Shown in pieces: positions 26,201 through 34,137 of a stretch of DNA of 64,000 nucleotides. Numbering within the stretch: the first letter of the stretch is position 1; each line of letters opens with the position of its first letter. The position numbers were made by a program, and so were the translations under genes. The stretch covers positions 209,288-273,287 of the forward strand of contig NZ_LMHJ01000003.1 of NCBI RefSeq assembly GCF_001427795.1, given 5' to 3'. This DNA comes from Nocardioides sp. Root682 (GTDB lineage Bacteria > Actinomycetota > Actinomycetes > Propionibacteriales > Nocardioidaceae). Below the pieces are notes generated by a model. The model worked only from the letters and a program-made list of their open reading frames with translations, was not told the DNA's origin and searched no databases.

Positions 26201-27313
26201 CTGGACAACGACACGGATGCGGACGGTGGTCCGATGGTGGTGGAGTCGGTGACGCAATCGACCAACGGCGCGGTGGCGATCACGGGTTCGGGTTCGGCTC
26301 TGACCTACACACCGAACCGCGGGTACTGCAACGACGCCGAGGCCCCGGACACGTTCACCTACACCCTGAACGGTGGCTCTACCGCCACGGTCACCGTAAA
26401 GGTCATCTGTGGCACGTTGACGGTGGACAAGGCTCCGGTTGCAGTGGACGATGCCGCGACGATTCCCCAGGACGCGGAAGCCACGCAGATCGGCGTGCTG
26501 GCCAACGACACGGATGCTGACGGTGGTCTGATGCTGGTGGAGTCAGTGACGCAGCCGGCTCACGGCGTGGTCGCGATCACGGGTTCGGGTTCGGGTCTGA
26601 GCTACGCGCCGATCGTCGGGTACTGCAGCGACGTGGAGGCCCCGGACACGTTCACCTACACATTGAACCGCGGTTCCGTGGCAACGGTCGCGGTGACGGT
26701 CACCTGTGAGCCGGAGCCGGAGCCGGTGGACCTGGCGCCGGTGGCGGTCGATGATGCTTCGACCGTGGCACAGGACGCGGAGGCCACCGAGATCGATGTG
26801 TTGGCCAACGACACCGATGCCGACGGTGGTCCGATGGTGGTGGAGTCGGTGACGCAGCCGGCTCACGGCGTGGTCGCGATCACGGGTTCCGGTTCGGGTC
26901 TGAGCTACGCGCCGCGCGCTGGGTACTGCGAGGACGCTGAGGCCCCGGACACGTTCACCTACACGCTGAACGGTGGTTCGACCGCCACGGTCGACATGAG
27001 TGTCACCTGCGACGAGGAGGCGCCACCCCCGGCGGATACGACCGCCCCGCAAACGGAGATCACGGGCACCACGAACCTCCTTGGGTTGTCGCTGTGGCTG
27101 TCGCAGAAGGGCACCTTCACCTTCACCTCCACGGAGCTGGGGTCGACCTTCGAGTGCAGGGTCGATCAAGCTGCCTTCGAACCGTGCACGTCGCCGCATG
27201 CTGTGACCATCCCGTTCGGCACCCACACCTTCGCGGTCCGCGCCATCGACCCGGCCGGGAATGTCGATCCCACGCCGGCGACGAGCTCGGTCCTCGTCGC
27301 CGGGCTCTTCTAG
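23240..27313 (+). CDS. Giant secreted ELWxxDGT-repeat protein with seven Big_9 modules
   Basis: A 1357-residue protein, the largest in the window. Of three nearby ATGs, 23240 is best placed (GAGGAG 6 bp upstream). Signal peptide to ~40 (RRSLSAVAMLALAATLPLVAP). Residues ~45-470 hold eight ELWKSDGTxxGT repeats with ends degenerate (first ELWKYDGS, last EVWRTMD). Then come an Ig-like module, seven Big_9 modules of ~97-108 residues with VLANDTDADGG, GYCND and FTYTLNGGST, and a last Ig-like module. The five C-terminal Big_9 units are nearly identical in DNA, implying recent expansion. Likely an elongated cell-surface or matrix fibre; no catalytic motif seen. Confidence 0.87.
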   Translation: MWMTNDHRSIDRRTRRSLSAVAMLALAATLPLVAPLVPAAVAGPPDSVSLVADVKAGATGSDPTGLLDMGGTLYFAATQGDRELWKYDGSGHSLVRDINAGAGSSDPRELTKRSASVFFFSATGFGGRELWRSNGTASGTAQVGEVNAGSASSTPTELTMVGSTLFFSAFDGTDRELWKSDGTLAGTVQVKDIAPGAGSGDPQDLTQVGGTLFFTAADAGASSRELWKSDGTAAGTVRVKDINPGTTGSLPLRLTAVGSTLFFSAMSGTGSHELWKSDGTSAGTVRVAQNALLRAPVELTNVGGTLFFSATTTAQGRELWKSNGTTAGTVQVADIILGDQSGEPTELAAVGGRLFFQAGAETNRELWTSNGTAAGTVRVKEINVAGSSSPAELTEIAGTAYFAATDSTHGRELWRSDGTAGGTVRVGDVATGAASSSPTYLTASGGQLFLSADDGASVGREVWRTMDSIAPNTSITSGPAEGSTTSDTPITLGFASDDLPSTFRCRFTLTAPGQQPGTPPAFGSCSSANSHTLTPVPASGTLVTFEVRATDAAGNVDPTPASRTFTVVAPDAPPVAVNDELTVLREIGLPAALDVLANDTDADGGSIRIESVTQPTNGSVEIVDGGASLSYEPSRQYCNDSGPFTYTLNGGSTATVRVTVLCGDSPPVAQDDDISVVRETGPSLLDVLANDKNPDGGPILIESVGHPRHGSVEIVDSGSRLSYEPDRDVCTDSGSFTYTLNGGSTATVMVRVSCTPVDRAPVAVGDSATVLQDAEATGIDVLVNDTDADGGPMVVESVTQPFNGAAAITGSGSGLTYTPNRGYCNDTVGAPSDRPGPPDTFTYMLNGGSVATVSLRVTCTPEPVDLLPVAVDDAATVAQDAEATEIDVLANDTDADGGPMVVESVTQPTNGTVAVSGSGSGLTYAPDSGYCNDAGAPDRFTYALNGGSTGTAEMAVTCVPEVVDQNPAAVDDAAIVVQDVTAKQINVLDNDTDADGGPMVVESVTQSTNGAVAITGSGSALTYTPNRGYCNDAEAPDTFTYTLNGGSTATVTVKVICGTLTVDKAPVAVDDAATIPQDAEATQIGVLANDTDADGGLMLVESVTQPAHGVVAITGSGSGLSYAPIVGYCSDVEAPDTFTYTLNRGSVATVAVTVTCEPEPEPVDLAPVAVDDASTVAQDAEATEIDVLANDTDADGGPMVVESVTQPAHGVVAITGSGSGLSYAPRAGYCEDAEAPDTFTYTLNGGSTATVDMSVTCDEEAPPPADTTAPQTEITGTTNLLGLSLWLSQKGTFTFTSTELGSTFECRVDQAAFEPCTSPHAVTIPFGTHTFAVRAIDPAGNVDPTPATSSVLVAGLF
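24956..27012 (+). repeat. Seven tandem Big_9 module repeats (~300 bp each)
   Basis: Units start near 24956, 25232, 25517, 25841, 26141, 26438 and 26740. The last five share long near-identical stretches such as GATGGTGGTGGAGTCGGTGA. Homologous recombination could change unit number. Confidence 0.8.
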
Positions 27314-27356
27314 CCCGGAACTGCTGGCCTGGCTCTCTGCTGGCCGGTCGGCCGCG

Positions 27357-27375
27357 AAACGGTTTCGACAACGGT
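27357..27375 (+). promoter_or_regulatory. AACGG direct repeat upstream of phosphatase gene 27455
   Basis: AACGG at 27358 and 27370; CCTCGAT stands near the usual -10 position but lacks the TA. 81-97 bp before the start codon. Confidence 0.6.
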
Positions 27376-27454
27376 GGGTCCTCGATACTCCGACCGACGA
27401 CGAACACGTCGGCGTTGGAATCGGCTGCCTGCGGTCGAAACGGAAGGTGAGATC

Positions 27455-29125
27455 TTGAGGGCAGTTCTCGGTCGTCGCGGAATGCTGGCTGCGTTGGGTG
27501 CTGGCGGGGCGAGCGTCCTGGCATCGGGCGCTCGTGGACATGCCTCAGCAACGGTCACCCCCTTCCTGCACGGCGTTTCGTCCGGCGACCCCCGGCCCGA
27601 CAGGGTCGTCATCTGGACCCGCGTCACCGTCTCGCCGGACGCCCACCCGGGATCTGGCATCGGCGCCGCGGTGAGCGTTACCTGGGAGGTCTCGCAGGAC
27701 TGCGATTTTCGACGGCTCGTCAAGACCGGCACTGCGGTCACCGGGTCGGCCACCGATCACACGATCAAGGTCGATGTGCGTGGCCTGGAGCCCGGCCAGC
27801 GGTACTACTACCGGTTCCTTGCGCTCGGAAGTGCGTCCCCGACCGGCGCCACGAGGAGCGCAGCCGCTCGCGACAGTGTGCGACCCGTCAGGTTCGGCGT
27901 CGTCTCATGTGCCCACCATGAGTGGGGTCACTTCGCGGCGTACCGCCACCTGGCCGGGATGGAACTGGACGCGGTCCTCCACCTGGGTGACTACATCTAC
28001 GAGTACCCGCGTGACGCCGTCGTCGCCGGGGTCTCGAGCCCGTTGAAGTCGCGGGGCCATCTGCCCATCCACGAAACCGTCACCCTGCAGGACTACCGCA
28101 TGCGCCACGGTCAGTACCGGCTCGACGCGAACCTGCAAGCCATGCACGCCAAGCATGCGGTCATCGCGATCTGGGATGATCACGAGATTGCCAACGACGC
28201 CTGGCGCGAAGGTGCCGAGAACCACGGGCCTGGCGAGGGCGACTTCCCGGCACGGGTCAACGCGGCTCGTCAGGCGTGGCTCGAGTGGCTCCCGGTGCGC
28301 CCCGACCCCCACGATCCCGCCGAACGTATCCATCGCAAGTTCGAGTTCGGACGACTGGTTGACCTCTGGATGCTCGACGAACGGTCGTACCGCGACGAGC
28401 AACCGGCCAGCGCCCTTCTTGGCTACGTTTCGGTGGATCGGGCGGTGACGGACCCTGATCGCACCATGCTCGGCCGATCCCAACGGGACTGGCTGGTCGG
28501 TGGAGTCAGGAGCTCGACCGCGACGTGGCAGGTGCTGGGCAACCAGGTGCCGTTCTTCCCGCTCCAGGTCGGGCCGGCCCTACCTGGACAGGTGGCTGCG
28601 CTGTTGAAGCCCCTGGCCGGCAACATCCCCCTTGCCGTTCCGCCAGCGCTGTACGTCGACGATTGGAACGGGTACCAGGCAGAACGGCAGCATCTCGCGA
28701 AGGCCTTCGAGGGCGAGGCGAACGTCGTCGTGCTCACGGGCGACGTGCACGAGACCTTCGTCTGCGACATTCCCAAGGACGCCGGCAGCTACCTGCTGAC
28801 CCGCGCCTCCAACGCCGTCGAGTTCATCGTTCCGGGGGTCAGCTCCCCATCGATCGCGCGCGGGCTCAACACGGTGGCCACACCTGTGGGCAACCTCGTC
28901 GACACCATCCTCGAGACCAACCTCGCGCTGGGCAGCCCCTGGGTGAAGTATCATGAGGGTTTTGCGAACGGATTCGGCGTCGTCGACTTCACGGAGTCGC
29001 GCGTGCACTGCGACATGTGGCACCTCGACGATGTCACGGACCCACGCTCAGGAGCACGGGTGGCGGTCTCGTACGCATCCAGGCGGGGGACTAGGCGAGC
29101 GGTACGGGTACAAGCCGCGCTCTAG
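27455..29125 (+). CDS. PhoD-like alkaline phosphatase/phosphodiesterase, Tat-exported
   Basis: A 556-residue protein. TTG 27455 is chosen for GGAAGG 7 bp upstream and because it gives a full twin-arginine leader (VLGRRGMLAALGAGGASVLASG). Residues ~35-125 are the PhoD N-terminal beta-sandwich (PFLHGVSSGDP, VIWTRVT, YYYRFLA). The catalytic domain carries the metal signatures VSCAHHEWGHF, LHLGDYIYEYP, AIWDDHEIANDAW and LTGDVHETF. Length and order fit the PhoD family, which hydrolyses phosphomono- and diesters, including wall teichoic acids, outside the cell. It has an AACGG element like the neighbouring secreted proteins, so it appears to be an enzyme member of the same regulon. The exact substrate cannot be told. 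Confidence 0.9.
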   Translation: MRAVLGRRGMLAALGAGGASVLASGARGHASATVTPFLHGVSSGDPRPDRVVIWTRVTVSPDAHPGSGIGAAVSVTWEVSQDCDFRRLVKTGTAVTGSATDHTIKVDVRGLEPGQRYYYRFLALGSASPTGATRSAAARDSVRPVRFGVVSCAHHEWGHFAAYRHLAGMELDAVLHLGDYIYEYPRDAVVAGVSSPLKSRGHLPIHETVTLQDYRMRHGQYRLDANLQAMHAKHAVIAIWDDHEIANDAWREGAENHGPGEGDFPARVNAARQAWLEWLPVRPDPHDPAERIHRKFEFGRLVDLWMLDERSYRDEQPASALLGYVSVDRAVTDPDRTMLGRSQRDWLVGGVRSSTATWQVLGNQVPFFPLQVGPALPGQVAALLKPLAGNIPLAVPPALYVDDWNGYQAERQHLAKAFEGEANVVVLTGDVHETFVCDIPKDAGSYLLTRASNAVEFIVPGVSSPSIARGLNTVATPVGNLVDTILETNLALGSPWVKYHEGFANGFGVVDFTESRVHCDMWHLDDVTDPRSGARVAVSYASRRGTRRAVRVQAAL

Positions 29126-29141
29126 CCCTTTGAGCCCAAGG

Positions 29142-29909
29142 TCAGCGTCGGGGGTTCAGTAGTGGTTCGGTCCCGCCGTCAGCGACCAGGACCGCCCCGA
29201 CCACCAGCGAGGCCGCATCGGACATCAGGAAGTTGATGGCAGCGGCGACTTCATCCGCCCGTCCATCGCGGCCCAGCGGACTGGGATAGGCGTCAGCGAA
29301 GACGCCGAGCTCGGGGTCTTCGCGAAGCCGGTCCGTCATGGGCGTTGCGATCAGCCCCGGCGCCACGGCGTTCACGCGGATCCCGCAGCCCGCCCATTCG
29401 GGGCCGATGCCCTCGCGCCGGGCCCACCACGCGAGGGCGGCCTTGCTCGCCGGATAGATGTGTACGGCGTCGTGCGTGGCGGCGAGCTCGCGGGCCTTGT
29501 CCTCGTCCCCGTCGAGACATGCGTCGGCGACGTCCTCGGGCCAGCCGGGTTGACACGCCGTCGAATTCGATGACAGCAGCACGACGCTCGCGCCACTGGC
29601 GGCGGCCAGTTGGGGCCGGAGTTGCGTCACGAGAGAGATGGCACCGAAGTAATTCACCGACACCACGAGCTTGGAGTCGACTCCGGTCAGGCCAGCGACG
29701 CCCGCGCAGGGCACGACACCGTGCACGACGTCTGTGAGTCGCCGGACGCCCTGTGCAGCGCTCGCGCGGCCATCCGGGGTGGCGAGATCGGCGACCACGT
29801 CGGCGTCGTACAGGTCGATCCCGATCACCCTGTGGCCGCCTGCCCGGAACAGGGCTGACGTGGCGGCGCCGATCCCCGACGCGCTGCCGGAAACGACGAA
29901 GGTGCTCAT
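29142..29909 (-). CDS. Short-chain dehydrogenase/reductase, 3-alpha-hydroxysteroid dehydrogenase-like
   Basis: A 255-residue protein. ATG 29909 has AAGGA 7 bp upstream and overlaps the stop of the upstream gene (ATGA). Classical SDR: SGSASGIGAATSAL cofactor loop, DLYDADVVADLAT (NAD-preferring Asp), CAGVAGL, Ser in LLSSNS and the intact YPASK pair (Tyr and Lys) of the active site. The compact N-terminus, the DAEVVADL-type strand and VNYFGA resemble bacterial 3-alpha-hydroxysteroid dehydrogenase/carbonyl reductase (HsdA). It would oxidise a hydroxyl on a steroid-like or other alicyclic substrate. Second gene of a TetR-operator-controlled operon; converges with the phosphatase gene 16 bp away. 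Confidence 0.85.
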   Translation of the reverse strand: MSTFVVSGSASGIGAATSALFRAGGHRVIGIDLYDADVVADLATPDGRASAAQGVRRLTDVVHGVVPCAGVAGLTGVDSKLVVSVNYFGAISLVTQLRPQLAAASGASVVLLSSNSTACQPGWPEDVADACLDGDEDKARELAATHDAVHIYPASKAALAWWARREGIGPEWAGCGIRVNAVAPGLIATPMTDRLREDPELGVFADAYPSPLGRDGRADEVAAAINFLMSDAASLVVGAVLVADGGTEPLLNPRR

Positions 29910-31426
29910 GGGCGGTCCTTCAGGCGAACCATTCCGGTCAGCGTCGCGATGTACGCCGCCCCGTCCGGACCGAGATAGATCGCGGCGTAGTGGTTGTTCC
30001 ACTGGATGCCGGTACCGGTGAGCTTGCTCCACGCGGTCTTTCCGGTCCGAATGTCGATGGCCGTCAGGTACCAGGCGTCAAGGGTGTCGCGCCTCGGTGG
30101 CTTCGTGTAGGCGTAGAGCAGGCCGTTGCCCAGCGAGGCCTTGGCCACCGAGGTGGGCGCGACCGAATTATTTGTCCACGCGACCGGACAGCCGCCATCC
30201 TCGATCATCACCCGCGAGATGCCGGCCGTCGTGCTGCGGCCGAGGAGGGTGGAGAGGGGGCTGGTGTAGCCGTAGTTGTTCTCGACCATCACCGAGTTCC
30301 CAGCGGCGACGAGGCTGTTCTCCGTCGCGCTCGCCCCGTCGCCGAAGACCGGGGTCGTGCAGTGCAGCCGGTTGGTCACACCGGTCCGCCGGTCGTAGAC
30401 GAGGACGTTCATGCGCGGCTCGGCGTTGTCCGTCACGGCGATCCAGCGGTCCCCGATCAGGGTCGGGGAGGTGCCCGAACCCTGAGAGAGCTGGCCCGGC
30501 TTGGTGCGGTTGCCACGATCGTAGGTTTCTCGCCAGGTGACGGTGGGTGTCCCGTCGACAGCTGCGTCGAAGCGGTAGGTCGCGTGTGTCGTCACGGCGT
30601 ACACGCCGCCGGTCTCGTCGGCGGAGACGGAGTTGAAGATGTCCTCAGTGGTGCTCAGGGTGTGCACCGCTCCCGTCGCCAGGTCGAGGGTCCCGACCAC
30701 GCCCGACTGGGTGAAGAACCAGGCGCGGCCGGCCCAGTCGAGAGTCAGCGCGACCAGGCAGTCGTCCGGGTCGGCCAAGTGGGTGGCGAGCGGCCAGGAT
30801 CGTTCCTTGGCCAGGCCGCTCTCACCCGTCTGGACGACCTCCCATATCTCGCCGCTGGTCGTGAGCGCGAGGGCGCGATCGTCGGCGGTCAGTACGAAAT
30901 AACTACCACCACACAGGTCGGTCAGTGGATTGGACGCGGAGAGCAGGTTGCGTCCAGGCATCGGCAACTCCGCCATGGGCGTCAGCGTGGTCGGGTCGAT
31001 CAGCATCATCGTGAATCCGTCGAGACCGCCGCAGAGTGCCTCAATGCGGCCCCGCGAATCGAAAGTAACCGTGGCGCATTCACGGACTCCGTACATCGCG
31101 GAGGTGACCCTGGGACTCTTGCCCAGCGGACCGGATCCGCTGTAGGCGTCCGAGCTGTAGCTGTCGTTGTGCATGCTGCTGCGCCCGTTGTCGGCGAGAT
31201 GCGGATTCTGCGGGATGGGCGGATGCGCGATCGGCTGAGGTGTGGCCGGGCTCCCGACGTAGGACGGCACCAGCAGGTCCGTTGGCAGCGAAGGGATCGG
31301 CACCCCGCGCAATGCTGGGATCGGCGGCAACGTCAGGCCGTCGGCCATGGCCGACGAGGACTGGCCGACGACGGCGAGGGCGACGCTGAGCCCGAGGCCG
31401 AGCACAGCGAGCGAGCGTGAAGTCAT
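29906..31426 (-). CDS. Exported beta-propeller-like protein, unknown function
   Basis: A 506-residue protein with ATG 31426. Signal peptide to ~28 (LAVLGLGLSVALAVVG, AMA/D). After a Pro-rich stretch (~32-75) the chain is all-beta, with recurring D-x-x-G-R / T-x-G-x-I-W units (TFDSRGRIEALCGG, LTTSGEIWEVVQTG, LDWAGRAWFFTQSG, YLGPDGAAYIATLTG), as in PQQ-type or SMP-30-like propellers; I cannot name the family. It shares an ATGA overlap with the SDR downstream, so the two are translated together. The promoter contains a TetR-type palindrome whose right half gives TACTAT just before the start, suggesting a leaderless transcript. A secreted dehydrogenase or binding role is possible but unproven. 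Confidence 0.8.
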   Translation of the reverse strand: MTSRSLAVLGLGLSVALAVVGQSSSAMADGLTLPPIPALRGVPIPSLPTDLLVPSYVGSPATPQPIAHPPIPQNPHLADNGRSSMHNDSYSSDAYSGSGPLGKSPRVTSAMYGVRECATVTFDSRGRIEALCGGLDGFTMMLIDPTTLTPMAELPMPGRNLLSASNPLTDLCGGSYFVLTADDRALALTTSGEIWEVVQTGESGLAKERSWPLATHLADPDDCLVALTLDWAGRAWFFTQSGVVGTLDLATGAVHTLSTTEDIFNSVSADETGGVYAVTTHATYRFDAAVDGTPTVTWRETYDRGNRTKPGQLSQGSGTSPTLIGDRWIAVTDNAEPRMNVLVYDRRTGVTNRLHCTTPVFGDGASATENSLVAAGNSVMVENNYGYTSPLSTLLGRSTTAGISRVMIEDGGCPVAWTNNSVAPTSVAKASLGNGLLYAYTKPPRRDTLDAWYLTAIDIRTGKTAWSKLTGTGIQWNNHYAAIYLGPDGAAYIATLTGMVRLKDRP

Positions 31427-31434
31427 GGCTTATA

Positions 31435-31450
31435 GTAACCATATGGTTAC
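31435..31450. promoter_or_regulatory. TetR-type operator upstream of the propeller/SDR operon
   Basis: Perfect 16-bp palindrome GTAACCATATGGTTAC, 8 bp before ATG 31426 (minus). On the minus strand a -10-like TACTAT overlaps its right end. It matches six further sites at 35290-35340 and 39546-39624. Confidence 0.8.
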
Positions 31451-31485
31451 GACAGGTCAATGAGTGATCGACGTAACACTTCATG

Positions 31486-31517
31486 TAACGGTCGCCACAA
31501 CGGTCGCTTGGCACCGT
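31486..31517 (+). promoter_or_regulatory. AACGG direct-repeat promoter of lectin gene 31609
   Basis: AACGG at 31487 and 31499; CACCGT (31512-31517) stands 8 bp after, one base from TACCGT of the 817 promoter. Confidence 0.65.
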
Positions 31518-31608
31518 GCGTGGCACCTTCCGCACAGCGGACCATGACAGCGGTGTTGCGTAGCGCAGTGCATCGTCGAAGTGGTCCGGCGACCTAGGAG
31601 TCACACCG

Positions 31609-33912
31609 TTGAACCACTTCCTTCGCTCGTCCCGTTCCCGATTCGTTGGTCTGGCGATGGCCGCAGTCTCCGTCGGGCTGGTGCTCGGCGGCACGGATGT
31701 CGGTGCCGCTGCTCCCACCGCAGTTCCTCGGCCGGTCACTGCAGCCGCGGTCGCATCCTCCGACGACCCCGACAGCCTTCCGGAGATCCTGAAGGATCGC
31801 GAATGCGGGAAGACGAAGGGCTACCTGTGGGTCGGCGGCATGACCATCATGAGCTTGCTTCCGGGGGTGAGCATCCTCTCGCCGCTCGGGTTCGCCTCCG
31901 CATTGGGCACGATCGGGTACTACGGCACCTGTGTCCTGGGCGTGAACGAGGCCAGCACCCTGGTCCTGATGATCAAGGACATGGAGCGCGCGGCCGGCGC
32001 CGTCGTCGACCAGCAAGCACTGCAGAGCGTCTATGCGCGGTCCACGGATCTCATGCGCACGCTGGAGCGTGAACGGCCGAATCTCGAGAAGGTCGACACC
32101 ATGACGTCGGCGGAGCGCGCCGGCTTCGCCATCGTGATCCAGACCGTCGGCAACAGCGCCTCGCTGCTGGAGGCGGAACTCGAGAACCTCCCGTGGCAGG
32201 CGCTCCCGGCGGTCGCCGTGGTCGGTGCAGTGAAGAACGGTGCCTACGCGCTGTCGTACCTGCTGAGCCCGCCAGGACTGAACAAGGATCACCTCAGGAA
32301 GGTCGTGATGCCGGCTGAGCTCGAAGAGACGCGGCAGTTGGTGGCGACGCAGGAGGCGCGTTACACACGGTTCGTGACTGACGAGGTGTCGTTGAGGCGG
32401 GAGTCGCGGTCGGGCCAGGAGCCGACGATTCTCGCGCGAGCCACGCGAGGGAACGGGCGCTTCGTCTACAGCAAGGACTGGACCTGCACGAAGTCAATCT
32501 TCGGGAATGGCTGCGATCTGTTCAGCCAACGGCGAACCGAGTTCTTCGCTGCCGCACTCGCCAAGCACCGGGAGGTGCGGCACGCCATCGGGGGAGTATT
32601 GGCCGACGACTACCTGCAGTTCAAGAACGAGTTGGACATGTATCGGGGCAAGTCATTCTTCCTCATCAACAACAGGTCGCAGCGCACCGGGACCACGGTG
32701 GCGAGCATCAGGTACACGTGCCTCGACGTGAAGGGCAGCCCGGGCAAGGCTGCGGGAACACCCGTGCAACTGGCGGACTGCCAGTTCGCACAAGCGGGGA
32801 CGAGCGGAGCCCCGTCGACGGATCAGGTGTGGCGCTTCGTGCAGGGCACGGGGCGCCTGCAAAATTTGCTGTCCGGTCGTTGTCTGGATGTGGCGGGACC
32901 TGCGTCGCAGCAGGCCGAGGGCAGCAACGTGGTGCTCTCCGACTGTGTTGCCGGGAGCTCGCCCGAACATGCCGACCAGCAGTGGGGGATGCACCCACTG
33001 GGCTACCTCGTCAACCTGTCCAGCGGTCGGTGCCTGGACATGACCGGTGCCGCCACGATCGACAACGGCGCGCTCGCGCGGGTCACCACCTGTGAGTACG
33101 CATCCAGTCCCATGCCGCGCCCGGTCTTTCCCTTCGCCGGAGGCGTCAAGGGCTATGACAACTTCGACGGCTACGAGGGCATCGGCACGTCGACCGGCAT
33201 CGACGGTGGAGACCCCGCCACCGACCAGTCGTGGAGCCTGGGGTACGTCGGGATCCGGACCGGACCGCTGGCCAGCCAGGGGATCGGTAGAGACCGTCTA
33301 CTGCCCGCTCCGCCGCCGCCGTACGACCCGGCCGATGCTGTTGTGCCCGAGGTGATCGTGGACACGACCCCGCCGGAGTTGGCGATCTCGGATCTCGTCC
33401 AACGGGAGGGTACGACCAGTGCGGTCGTGGAGTACTCGGTCGATGAGACCGCGCAGCGGGTGGAGTGCCGCGTTGACGACGAGGAGTTCGTCCCCTGCTC
33501 CTCCGGGTACGAGACGGCCCCGCTGGCACACGGCGAGCACCGGTTGACCGTTCGTGCCGTCGACGAAGCAGAAAACGCTGCATCGGACCAGGCGACGGTG
33601 GTGATCGATGCTGCCGCGCCGGTGACCACGATCGTGTCAGGCCCGAGCGGGACGACGACGACGGTAGATGCGGTCGTCTTCACGTTCGCCAGTTCCAAGC
33701 CCGCATCCACCTACGCATGCAGGCTGGACGAAGGAGCTTTCGCGCCGTGCACCTCCCCGACCGACTATGGCCGGCTGGCCGCGGGCACGCACACGTTCGA
33801 AGTGCGCGCAGCCAGCAACCACAACGGGCTCACCGACCCAGCCGGCGCCAAGCGCTCCTGGACCGTGCGCAAGTGCCTGCTTGCCTTCCCGGGGCAGCCG
33901 TGCCTCTTGTGA
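31609..33912 (+). CDS. Secreted ricin-type lectin with helical N-domain and Ig-like modules
   Basis: A 767-residue protein. TTG 31609 is chosen for AGGAG 8 bp upstream and a signal peptide (RSRFVGLAMAAVSVGLVLGG). The helical domain (~50-260) shares DMERAAGAVVDQ, ERERPNLEKV, IQTVGNSASLLEAE and NLPWQALPAVAVVGAVKNGAYALSY-like stretches with 2514 and 16415-18625. The family module follows (WTCTKSIF, RRTEFFAAALAKH, FFLINN), then a trefoil lectin (DQVWRF, DQQWGM, DQSWSL). Two Ig-like modules end in RSWTVRKC and a short hydrophobic tail. Divergent from the TetR-controlled operon at 31426. Glycan binding inferred; function of the helical domain unknown. Confidence 0.85.
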   Translation: MNHFLRSSRSRFVGLAMAAVSVGLVLGGTDVGAAAPTAVPRPVTAAAVASSDDPDSLPEILKDRECGKTKGYLWVGGMTIMSLLPGVSILSPLGFASALGTIGYYGTCVLGVNEASTLVLMIKDMERAAGAVVDQQALQSVYARSTDLMRTLERERPNLEKVDTMTSAERAGFAIVIQTVGNSASLLEAELENLPWQALPAVAVVGAVKNGAYALSYLLSPPGLNKDHLRKVVMPAELEETRQLVATQEARYTRFVTDEVSLRRESRSGQEPTILARATRGNGRFVYSKDWTCTKSIFGNGCDLFSQRRTEFFAAALAKHREVRHAIGGVLADDYLQFKNELDMYRGKSFFLINNRSQRTGTTVASIRYTCLDVKGSPGKAAGTPVQLADCQFAQAGTSGAPSTDQVWRFVQGTGRLQNLLSGRCLDVAGPASQQAEGSNVVLSDCVAGSSPEHADQQWGMHPLGYLVNLSSGRCLDMTGAATIDNGALARVTTCEYASSPMPRPVFPFAGGVKGYDNFDGYEGIGTSTGIDGGDPATDQSWSLGYVGIRTGPLASQGIGRDRLLPAPPPPYDPADAVVPEVIVDTTPPELAISDLVQREGTTSAVVEYSVDETAQRVECRVDDEEFVPCSSGYETAPLAHGEHRLTVRAVDEAENAASDQATVVIDAAAPVTTIVSGPSGTTTTVDAVVFTFASSKPASTYACRLDEGAFAPCTSPTDYGRLAAGTHTFEVRAASNHNGLTDPAGAKRSWTVRKCLLAFPGQPCLL

Positions 33913-33926
33913 ATCACCCCGAACTG

Positions 33927-33945
33927 CAACGGTCTCTGCAACGTT
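33927..33945 (+). promoter_or_regulatory. Orphan AACGG direct repeat
   Basis: AACGG at 33928 and AACGT at 33940, 16 bp after the lectin stop. No gene follows on the plus strand before the terminator at 34066-34137; only a 19-codon frame from ATG 33954 exists. It is either the promoter of a lost gene or of a short transcript. The rest of 33946-34065 shows nothing else I can support. Confidence 0.55.
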
Positions 33946-34065
33946 GGCCTGCGATGCTGGAATCAGCCGCCGGACCGGAGACAGTCGGGCGGCGCCGGAC
34001 CCCTCACCGTTGACAGTCGTGGAACCTTCCCCCGGGTGACCCGGCGCGTCTGCACCATACGGAGA

Positions 34066-34137
34066 AGCCGGCTTGGCGGGCCACCCTGGAACCCAACCCC
34101 ATCCTGAGATCCAGGGTGGCCCGCGTTCTCGGCTTTC
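34066..34137. terminator. Large bidirectional hairpin terminator
   Basis: Inner 13-bp perfect stem (34077-34089 with 34111-34123, CGGGCCACCCTGG) extended by outer AGCCG/CGGCT pairing and a short U-rich end on the plus strand. Lies between convergent transcription units; its right edge touches the stop of the gene at 34136. Confidence 0.8.

Noticed and set aside
24956..27012. CRISPR-like array from regular repeats
   Set aside because: Units are ~300 bp, in frame and encode protein modules; no short palindromic repeat or unique spacers.
33954..34013. 19-codon frame after the orphan AACGG element
   Set aside because: No ribosome site, no leader and no similarity to the secreted families.
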